Part shown: piece by piece, positions 57,810 through 64,000 of the stretch
Layout of the letters: each line of letters starts with the position of its first letter
Numbering within the stretch: the first letter of the stretch is position 1
Source: Methylacidiphilum infernorum V4
GTDB taxonomy: Bacteria; Verrucomicrobiota; Verrucomicrobiia; Methylacidiphilales; Methylacidiphilaceae
DNA length: 64,000 bases
NCBI RefSeq assembly: GCF_000019665.1
Contig: NC_010794.1
Location: 62,001 to 126,000 of the forward strand
Reading direction: 5' to 3'
Program-made: the position numbers and the translations under genes
Notes under the pieces: model-generated
Told to the model about the DNA's origin: nothing
Databases searched by the model: none
The model's input: only the letters and a program-made list of their open reading frames with translations

Positions 57810-57966
57810 CTATGTTGGTAGCCAAGGAGATTTTTTTATTTTTGACGCTATTATGACTCCATAATGGAGTCATTTTTGTGCCACGCAAAATTCACACTCT
57901 TTGGATTGCATCGGGCTTTAGGGGTTTTTATCCTGTAGGGCAAAATCAGATAAAAAGGAGCCCTCG
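57810..57966 (+). promoter_or_regulatory. Leader module 3, upstream of second phosphoesterase gene
   Basis: Same as module 1 with one base change after the palindrome. The perfect 10-bp-arm palindrome is at 57853-57873, GGGCTTT at 57913-57919 and the Shine-Dalgarno-containing GGAGCCC at 57957-57963. ATG lies 94 nt after the palindrome. Confidence 0.75.
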
Positions 57967-59228
57967 ATGAAGAAAAAGCTACGGATTGAGTCTCTTGAGA
58001 AGCGGTATTTGATGCATGCAGCCCCGGTTGACCATCAAAGTCATTTGTCAGCGATGCAAGGGGGTGTGGCTCTGGATGGGGTGGAGTCGGCTGGATCTAG
58101 GAACATTATCGTCAAGGATTGGAGCCAGTTTAAGGCGGCGGATTTTGCCGATAAGATTTACAACGATGTAACGATCGATAACAAGACGGGATGGTTTAAC
58201 GGGAAGAGTGGGGCATTTCTTGGGTTTAACAAGTTGGAGGTGGAAGGGAATTTAAAGGGAAGCACCTTGGAGATATTGGGACTCAATCCTACGGTGAATA
58301 ATGCTGTGCAGGTGGATGGGAACATGGTCAACAGTTCTGTGATCTCCCCGGCCGCGCAGGTAGAGAAGATAGAGGTGAAGGGAAGGATGGAGTTGGCAGA
58401 GGGCTCCATGGTCCTGACTAATGCGTTGGGGAGTTTGGAGGTAGGAGGCAAGCTTTTGGTGGATGGGGGAATAATCGAGACGACTTCCAAGGACTTGGGG
58501 AAAGTGGAGGCCACCAAGGGGATAACTCTTCAGGGAGGGTTGATAGGGTCGACTTCTGGGATAGGGGAGATAGAGAGTATGGGGAAGATCACGGAGTCGA
58601 AGGGTTCGAGTATATTTGCCTGGAGTGGGATAGGGGCGATCAAGGGCAAGGAGCTTGACCTAGATGGGGTGGTGTATGCGTATAAGGGGATAACCCTGGA
58701 AGGGAAGGATGGGGTGGTGATTGGGAAGGAGGGACTGATTGAATCGAAGAGGGGAGTGGTATCGGTGAAGTCGGATGACGAAATTTTAAATAAGGGGGTA
58801 GTGGAGGGAGTAGGGGTGATGATGGATTCGAAGGGGGATGATCCCTATAGTTTGGCGGTAGAAAACGAGGGGACGATTCGGGCTTTAGGGGAAGGTTCAG
58901 GGGAAGGGAAAGTGATCTTGAAGGCGGAGCAGAATGCGGTACAGGATGAGGGCAAGCTCATAGCTAGGGATGGGGATACGGGGGGAGAGGTGGAGATCAA
59001 TGCACCCTGGGCGGTGTTATGGGGAAAAGGGACGGTGGACGTGAGGGGGAAGGATGGAGGAGGGAAGGTGATCTTGCAGGGGACAAATGCGGTGGTAGGT
59101 CCGCAGGATGTTATTGAGGCCAGTGCGGTTGACAAGGGAAACGGAGGGCAGATCCGGATCCTTGCCGATAATACGACCGTCGTGGGTAATCTCTTGGCTA
59201 ACGGAGGGAAGGATGGAGGCAGTGGCGG
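57853..59228 (+). repeat. 5' direct repeat block, copy B
   Basis: Partner of 48112-49487, in direct orientation and 9741 bp apart. Homologous recombination between them would remove copy 1 downstream DNA, the receptor and the TPR gene, leaving one hybrid gene. Confidence 0.9.
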
Positions 59229-61593
59229 CAGGATTCTCCTTGAAGGGCTTAATCAAGCGGATTTTGGAGGGAAGATATTGGCATCGGCCCAATCTAAGGG
59301 AGAGGGGGGAATGGTCAGCATTGTTTCGGTGGGACCTGTAGTAGTGGATGGAAAGATAGAACTTCACGGGGGAGAGGAAAAGGGAGATGGAGGGATGTTG
59401 AACATATTGGCGGGCAATGACTTGACCACGGGAGGCAGATGGAATTTGGATGCAGGGCAAAGAGGAAATGGGGGAATGGTTGCCTTGGTGTCGCAGGGAG
59501 AAAATGAATTTCGAGCAGAACTGACCGCCTTGGGAGGAAAAGAAAGCGGTAATGGGGGAACTCTTTTTTATTCGAGTGGTTGGATTGGAACGGATTTTAA
59601 TGGCATAGCCGATATGAGTGCACGGGCTAACGGGAATGGAGGATTGGTGATCCTTGAATCTACGGGAGAAAGTGCGATCACGGGAAGCATTCTTGTCGAT
59701 GGGGGCAAGAATGGGGGCAACGGAGGGCAAATATTTATCCAGGGAGATAAGACGGTCTATAATGTCGGTACATACGGTCTGTCGGCACCCCAGGGAACGG
59801 TGGGTATGCTTAATTTTGAAGCCCCAAAGGTAAGTGCGGACCTTTTTTCTAATGCTCCAGGACAAAGTCCCATCCGACATGTAATTATGGTCATGGGTGA
59901 GAATCATTCCTTTGATAATTTTTATGCGACCTATGTTCCGAAACAGGGACAGAGCGTAAAAAACTTTTTATCGGAAGGAATTATCAATCCCAATGGAACT
60001 CCTGGACCTCATTTTTCGACCGCCGAGCAAGCAACGGCAGTCGATAGAACAATCTACCAGATAGAACCAAAGATTACCGGTTTTTATAAGTATTTGCCTC
60101 AACCTTATTCATCGAACTACACGACTCCGGATAAACGGTTTCCTACCAACTTGCCCAATGGGCCCTTTCAGATAACTAAGTGGGCCCCCTACGATTCGAA
60201 AACGGGGGATCCCATCCATACCTACTTTACTGAACTCCAGCAAACGGATGGGGGAACAAATCGACTTTATACCTGGGTAGGGCAAACCTTCAGCAAGATT
60301 CCAGAAGGCGGGGTCTCGATGGGATTTTATAATGTATTAGCTGGAAATGGAAAATATTTTAATTACTTGGCCAATGCTTATGCTCTTGGAGATAATTTTC
60401 ACCAATCCCTTTGGGGAGCTACGGCTCCTAATACATTGAATTGGGTTACGGGCGGAGTCCCTCTCTATTATACGGCTGATGGAAAAGCCGCTGTTCCCCC
60501 ACAAAATCAGATCCAAAATCCAAACCCCGTTTTAGGAACCAACAATAGGTACATCAATGATGGGGCGGCTTACATCAACTTTTCAGATCCTTCCCAGCCT
60601 GGAGTAGAAGCGGTGAGAAAATATTTATCTCATCTTCCCTATTCTCTTTATCAAAACGGTGATGCTCAAAAAGGCTACTATTACATGTTAACCGATTACG
60701 ATCCAGCCTATAATATGAATGGATCGTTACGTCCTTTAGGGCCAAACATAAAGAATGTTCCTCCTTCAAACGATCCAACGATATTCCAGGATTTACAAGA
60801 TCACGGAGTTTCCTGGGCATGGTTTGCTCAAGGTAAAAATACCGATCCTCAAGCTATATCGATTCATAGGGAAGCACCCCTCTATTTTCAATACATCATG
60901 GAAAGTCCCCTGAAAAATAACATCCAGGGAATGACCCAATTTTATCAAGACGTAGCCAACGATTCATTGCCAGCGGTTTCGTTTGTGAGACCGGATGCAA
61001 CAAACGACGGACATCCGGCCTCTTCGACCCCGGCCGCTCTTCAACATTTCTTTGAGAATCTGGTCAACCATGTCCAGGCTAACAAAAAGCTCTGGTACAG
61101 TTCGGCGATTATGTTTACCGTCGATTCAACGGGAGGATATTATCAACCGGGATACAACCAAGCCTTAACCTATTTTGGCGACGGCCCCAAGATTCCCTTT
61201 TTAATGATTTCTCCTTATGTTGGAGAAGGTGTCGTCAATCATCAATATGCCGATACTGTTTCTATGGATAAATTTGTTGAAAAGAACTGGAAACTTCCCC
61301 CTATTGCTTCCAATACCCTGGATAATTTACCCAACCCGGTAACCAACCCATCCGACCCTTACATTCCCGAAAATAGGCCTGCGATTGGGGATCTGACCAA
61401 TTACTTTAATTATTCGATGATGACTCCTACCGACAAGGGGAATATCCCCTCTGCCGGGCAGTTCCCTGTCGGCGAACAAAAGGAGCTTAATGGAAAAGGC
61501 GGTTCTTCTCCGGCAATACAAATGGTTCCTCGGTCTCAAACTGGGGGTTTAGACCTGGCCAATGAAGATTCTCTAGGGGTATTTAGAGTATAA
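57967..61593 (+). CDS. Large secreted protein: LEPR-like N-terminus, beta-helix repeats, degenerate phosphoesterase domain (copy 2)
   Basis: A 1208-residue paralogue of the 48226 gene. The first 420 residues are nearly the same. The repeat and phosphoesterase parts are homologous but strongly diverged, and the last 87 residues are nearly the same again. In the phosphoesterase domain GENHSFDNFYA and NDGHPAS are kept. However, D-E at copy-1 positions 1076-1077 is D1053-S1054, the following D-N is Q-P, and D-H of DHVS is D1096-T1097. The loss of a predicted metal-ligand Glu and an active-site His suggests a reduced or absent activity and perhaps a binding role. Confidence 0.78.
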   Translation: MKKKLRIESLEKRYLMHAAPVDHQSHLSAMQGGVALDGVESAGSRNIIVKDWSQFKAADFADKIYNDVTIDNKTGWFNGKSGAFLGFNKLEVEGNLKGSTLEILGLNPTVNNAVQVDGNMVNSSVISPAAQVEKIEVKGRMELAEGSMVLTNALGSLEVGGKLLVDGGIIETTSKDLGKVEATKGITLQGGLIGSTSGIGEIESMGKITESKGSSIFAWSGIGAIKGKELDLDGVVYAYKGITLEGKDGVVIGKEGLIESKRGVVSVKSDDEILNKGVVEGVGVMMDSKGDDPYSLAVENEGTIRALGEGSGEGKVILKAEQNAVQDEGKLIARDGDTGGEVEINAPWAVLWGKGTVDVRGKDGGGKVILQGTNAVVGPQDVIEASAVDKGNGGQIRILADNTTVVGNLLANGGKDGGSGGRILLEGLNQADFGGKILASAQSKGEGGMVSIVSVGPVVVDGKIELHGGEEKGDGGMLNILAGNDLTTGGRWNLDAGQRGNGGMVALVSQGENEFRAELTALGGKESGNGGTLFYSSGWIGTDFNGIADMSARANGNGGLVILESTGESAITGSILVDGGKNGGNGGQIFIQGDKTVYNVGTYGLSAPQGTVGMLNFEAPKVSADLFSNAPGQSPIRHVIMVMGENHSFDNFYATYVPKQGQSVKNFLSEGIINPNGTPGPHFSTAEQATAVDRTIYQIEPKITGFYKYLPQPYSSNYTTPDKRFPTNLPNGPFQITKWAPYDSKTGDPIHTYFTELQQTDGGTNRLYTWVGQTFSKIPEGGVSMGFYNVLAGNGKYFNYLANAYALGDNFHQSLWGATAPNTLNWVTGGVPLYYTADGKAAVPPQNQIQNPNPVLGTNNRYINDGAAYINFSDPSQPGVEAVRKYLSHLPYSLYQNGDAQKGYYYMLTDYDPAYNMNGSLRPLGPNIKNVPPSNDPTIFQDLQDHGVSWAWFAQGKNTDPQAISIHREAPLYFQYIMESPLKNNIQGMTQFYQDVANDSLPAVSFVRPDATNDGHPASSTPAALQHFFENLVNHVQANKKLWYSSAIMFTVDSTGGYYQPGYNQALTYFGDGPKIPFLMISPYVGEGVVNHQYADTVSMDKFVEKNWKLPPIASNTLDNLPNPVTNPSDPYIPENRPAIGDLTNYFNYSMMTPTDKGNIPSAGQFPVGEQKELNGKGGSSPAIQMVPRSQTGGLDLANEDSLGVFRV
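61331..61593 (+). repeat. 3' direct repeat block, copy B
   Basis: Partner of 51659-51921; identity ends at the stop codon. Confidence 0.88.
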
Positions 61594-61659
61594 GAATAGC
61601 AACGTTTGGATAACGCTCCCATAATTCATTGAACCGAAGGGAGTAAATAGGGGAATGTT

Positions 61660-61790
61660 ATGCGGAATCATTTGAGATGCCGTAGTTGATGCCTGCAGAT
61701 CCAGTGATCATCAAAGTCGTTTTTAGCCATGCAGAGGGGGAGTTATTGTGGATGGAGTGGCGGAGGCTAGTTCGTATTTTAAAGGGAAGT
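61660..61790 (+). pseudogene. Decayed fourth copy of the LEPR-like 5' module
   Basis: The sequence around TTGAGATGCCGTAGTTGATG (61671-61690) and CATCAAAGTCG (61709-61719) matches the first codons of the two large genes (CTTGAGAAGCGGTATTTGATG, CATCAAAGTCA), with small deletions and frameshifts. A second matched piece, TTTAAAGGGAAG (near 61778-61789), corresponds to codons about 95-98 of the large genes. The segment between the two is deleted. The Fic gene begins right after it and appears to use the GGGAAG as its ribosome-binding site. Confidence 0.65.
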
Positions 61791-61797
61791 GTTTTAT

Positions 61798-62748
61798 ATG
61801 GACTCTTTAACATTGGATAAAAAAGGAATTGAAGAAAGAAAATCCATAGTCTTGAGTCCAACGATTCCCTCGACGATAACGAAGGAAGCTTGGGGATACC
61901 TTCTTCCTACCGGTTCAGAGGGGCTTTTTGCTTTCGTTCCCAAGATGCTTCCTCCAAGGATTTCCTGGAACGCTCAACTTGATCAAACATACAAAGCTGC
62001 TACCTATTTTTTAGGAGAATTATCAAAATTATCTTGGATTTTCGACAGGAAAATTCCTTTTCTTTCCCGTTGTTTCAACCAACTCAGGCAACGGAGAAAG
62101 GAAAGGGAAGGAAGTTGGAATCCCTATGCTGGAGAAGAGAAAAAAGAGGAAAATTTAAATCCCAGTCCTTTGCTTGAAAAGTCTTATATTGAGGCTATTG
62201 AAAACGGGTATAGCCAACTTCATTCCAAAGCTTTTTTGCCCGACCTAGCCTGCCTTCTTCATAAAGTTCTTTTGAGAGGTTGCAAACAAGGAGAACCGGG
62301 TAAATATCGAACGGTTCAGATCCGGTGGACTCCCCGTTTAAGCGGCTCTACGATGGCGCTTTATTTATCCCCGCCCCCGGAGCTAATCAGGCCGTGCATG
62401 GAATCCCTCTGTTGTTTTTATGACATGGGGAAGAAGATGCCTCCTCTTGTTGTCATTTCCCTGGTTCATCTTCAATTTGTATCCATTCAACCCTTTGAAG
62501 ATGCTAACCGAAGGGTAGCCAATCTTCTTGCTTCCTTGTTTTGGGTGAAGGAAAGATTTTTTCCCTTTCCCTTGCTTGATTTGACAGGCTATTTCGAATG
62601 GAGTGCGATGGATTTTCTCTATTATTTTTTAAAAGTGATTCGCCAGGGAGCTTGGGAGGACTGGCTCCTCTATTATTTTAGGGGAGTAGCGATAGAATCC
62701 CGGAGAGCTTACCTGTTCCTTAAAGAAACAATTAAAAAAGAATTCTGA
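61798..62748 (+). CDS. Fic-domain protein with altered active site
   Basis: Fic/DOC-fold protein, 316 residues from ATG 61798 (GTG 61789 is in frame). The Fic core is recognisable: RLSGSTMALYLSPPPELI, then HLQFVSIQPFEDANRR (224-239), where normal Fic has HxFxxIHPFxDGNGR. The catalytic His is Gln231, and the DGNGR loop is DANRR. The C-terminal winged-helix-like part is kept (FEWSAMDFLYYFLKVIRQGAWEDW). It therefore probably does not AMPylate in the usual way. No antitoxin-like gene is adjacent. The N-terminal TLDKKG resembles TVDKKG of the receptor module. Confidence 0.8.
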   Translation: MDSLTLDKKGIEERKSIVLSPTIPSTITKEAWGYLLPTGSEGLFAFVPKMLPPRISWNAQLDQTYKAATYFLGELSKLSWIFDRKIPFLSRCFNQLRQRRKEREGSWNPYAGEEKKEENLNPSPLLEKSYIEAIENGYSQLHSKAFLPDLACLLHKVLLRGCKQGEPGKYRTVQIRWTPRLSGSTMALYLSPPPELIRPCMESLCCFYDMGKKMPPLVVISLVHLQFVSIQPFEDANRRVANLLASLFWVKERFFPFPLLDLTGYFEWSAMDFLYYFLKVIRQGAWEDWLLYYFRGVAIESRRAYLFLKETIKKEF

Positions 62749-62825
62749 TCCCGTTGACTCGAGCTTGAGCTGACAAAAGGCTTTAGGCTTTAACACGGGC
62801 TTGGCAATCGGGATATTCGGAAACG

Positions 62826-64000
62826 ATGAGGGCAACCAGTAGTATTAACCTCGACTCTTTGAATCCCAAGGAAGTGGTTTCTAGGCTTGTCGATTTTTCG
62901 CACAAGGCCAAGACCATCCAAGAATATCTCTGCTTTCACGGAGAAACTCTCTTGTCTGTTCTTGCAGGGATAGGGTGCTTGTACTGGTTCATAGAAAAGG
63001 AAAAAGTAGAAATCGTTTTAGAGCGGGGAGAGCTTAAAGGGATTGCCGCATCGGTAGCGGAAAAAGAGAAATTCCTTCCCATCCTTTACCAGGTTTTAGA
63101 GAACAACTCCTACCGGGTTATGACCGGAGAATCGTTGGCTTCGGTTAATTCTGAAAACCTCCTCGAGCATCATTTTATTCCGATCAAACCGTTTGATTAT
63201 CCTCCCTTTGTTGTTCTCCATTTCCTGTTTCCAGCTTGGGAAAAGGATTTAGCCCCGTTACGGAAAGAGCTTCTCTTTAAAGGAGCTGGATTGTTGGAAG
63301 AGTTTTTTAAAAAAATGGGGCCGAAGGAAGGTTCTACAAAGGCTTCTTTTGGCCTATCTTCTTATATCCAGCTCCTGGAAGCTCTTTCTGGAGAATATGA
63401 CATAGGAAGGCTTGGCCATGTTGTGGCCAATTATAGCAGGGAAATAGCCGGCTGCGATAGAACAACTCTTTTTGTCGCCAAGGACTATAAAGGTTTGCCT
63501 GCCGACTCCTATCAATCCAATGCGAATTTTTACTGCCGGTTTCGTTTGCTTTCCTGTAGCGGGGTTAAAAAGCCCTCGGATAAGACCGAACAAGCAAAAA
63601 TTTTAGGAGAAGTGGGCTTAACTTTGGCCTTTCTTGCCAATGAGCATCTTTTCCCGGAATCGAAAATAAGAAAGCGGTTAAAAATTACCTCCTCATCCCC
63701 AAGGAATGCAAAAGAAAGACCCACAAAAGAAGCCCATGAAGGGGAAAAGAACGGATCAATACCAAAAAAGGCTTCTTCTCAAAAAGAAGGGTTTTCTTTT
63801 TTTCCTCAAGCTCCCCGGACAGGCTGCCCCCTTGCGGATAGGAATGACAACAGGACTAGTGAAAACCACAAACCGAAAGCACGACAAGGAATCCGGATAG
63901 GATTCTCCAGAAGAGATCCGGCTCGAATCCTCTCATGGCCACAGCCGGTCAGGAAATATTTTGAATCTCTACCCATGAATTGGATCGCTTCGCTTCCCCT
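62826..64000 (+). CDS. Probable GAF-containing membrane-fusion-type protein (3' end outside window)
   Basis: An open frame from ATG 62826 runs to the window end without a stop (391 codons). It has no signal peptide. Residues about 185-290 (LLEALSGEYDIGRLGHVVANYSREIAGCDRTTLFV) resemble the GAF part of proteobacterial membrane-fusion adaptors. A low-complexity Lys/Ser/Pro-rich linker (about 300-360) and WPQPVRKYFESLP at the end are where such proteins enter a membrane segment. The assignment is by pattern memory and tentative. It is 77 bp after the Fic gene, same strand. Confidence 0.5.
   Translation, partial: MRATSSINLDSLNPKEVVSRLVDFSHKAKTIQEYLCFHGETLLSVLAGIGCLYWFIEKEKVEIVLERGELKGIAASVAEKEKFLPILYQVLENNSYRVMTGESLASVNSENLLEHHFIPIKPFDYPPFVVLHFLFPAWEKDLAPLRKELLFKGAGLLEEFFKKMGPKEGSTKASFGLSSYIQLLEALSGEYDIGRLGHVVANYSREIAGCDRTTLFVAKDYKGLPADSYQSNANFYCRFRLLSCSGVKKPSDKTEQAKILGEVGLTLAFLANEHLFPESKIRKRLKITSSSPRNAKERPTKEAHEGEKNGSIPKKASSQKEGFSFFPQAPRTGCPLADRNDNRTSENHKPKARQGIRIGFSRRDPARILSWPQPVRKYFESLPMNWIASLP

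Noticed and set aside
59017-59907. Long reverse-strand open frame (296 codons) inside the second phosphoesterase gene
   Set aside because: It overlaps the G-rich repeat coding region, has no motif, and its existence is explained by lack of stop codons opposite GGG/GGA-rich codons.
1-64000. CRISPR array
   Set aside because: No regularly spaced short repeats were seen; the beta-helix repeats are protein-coding, and the leader modules are far apart.

Overview
The window looks like chromosomal DNA of a Verrucomicrobiota bacterium, most plausibly an acidophilic methanotroph of the Methylacidiphilum type. This rests on inference: moderate GC, gene content (glutamate decarboxylase, NfeD/FloA, CusBA-type efflux, BBP2-like porin, SagB-type oxidoreductase), and an N-terminal motif resembling the LEPR-XLL signature of large surface proteins in Planctomycetes and Verrucomicrobia. 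No 16S rRNA gene is present, so the assignment is not proven.

Region 1 (1-47340) is mostly housekeeping DNA. It holds the 2-oxoglutarate dehydrogenase operon sucA (5' end cut)-sucB-lpd; a reverse cluster thiL-tsaE-tsaB-alr with CPBP protease, sppA and metG; a forward run of an HU/IHF protein, hisS, aspS, pyk, a short-chain dehydrogenase and an alpha/beta hydrolase; then dcd and rlmN. It continues with a BBP2-like porin, an nfeD-nfeD-floA membrane-microdomain operon, a cusB-cusA metal-efflux pair with a His/Met-rich periplasmic protein, yihY, a lytic transglycosylase, tRNA-Arg(ACG), tRNA-Gly(TCC), an L,D-transpeptidase, sagB-like, gadB, ppx/gppA, clpB, a DUF423 gene, mutS, thyA and a fatty-acid desaturase. 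Two GC-rich islands (about 18590-18749 and 33865-34007) are decayed ends of an IS200/IS605-type tnpB. A structured intergenic stretch (20671-20800) may encode a small RNA.

Region 2 (47341-61800) is an accessory surface-protein locus and the most unusual part. Two very large paralogous genes (48226-51921 and 57967-61593) encode secreted proteins with a LEPR-like N-terminus, a glycine-rich beta-helix repeat region and a C-terminal phosphoesterase domain (phospholipase C / acid phosphatase superfamily). They are almost identical over the first 1262 bp plus about 114 bp of leader, strongly diverged in the middle, and almost identical again over the last 261 bp. Between them lies a TonB-dependent receptor gene whose leader and first ~100 codons come from the same 5' module, followed by a TPR lipoprotein-like/secreted gene. 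A fourth, decayed piece of the module lies at about 61660-61790, directly before a Fic gene. Each intact module has a palindrome about 95 nt before the start codon and a leader segment that can base-pair with the Shine-Dalgarno sequence.

Region 3 (61798-64000) has a Fic-domain protein whose catalytic His is replaced by Gln, and the 5' part of a gene that runs off the window and resembles GAF-containing membrane-fusion-type proteins.
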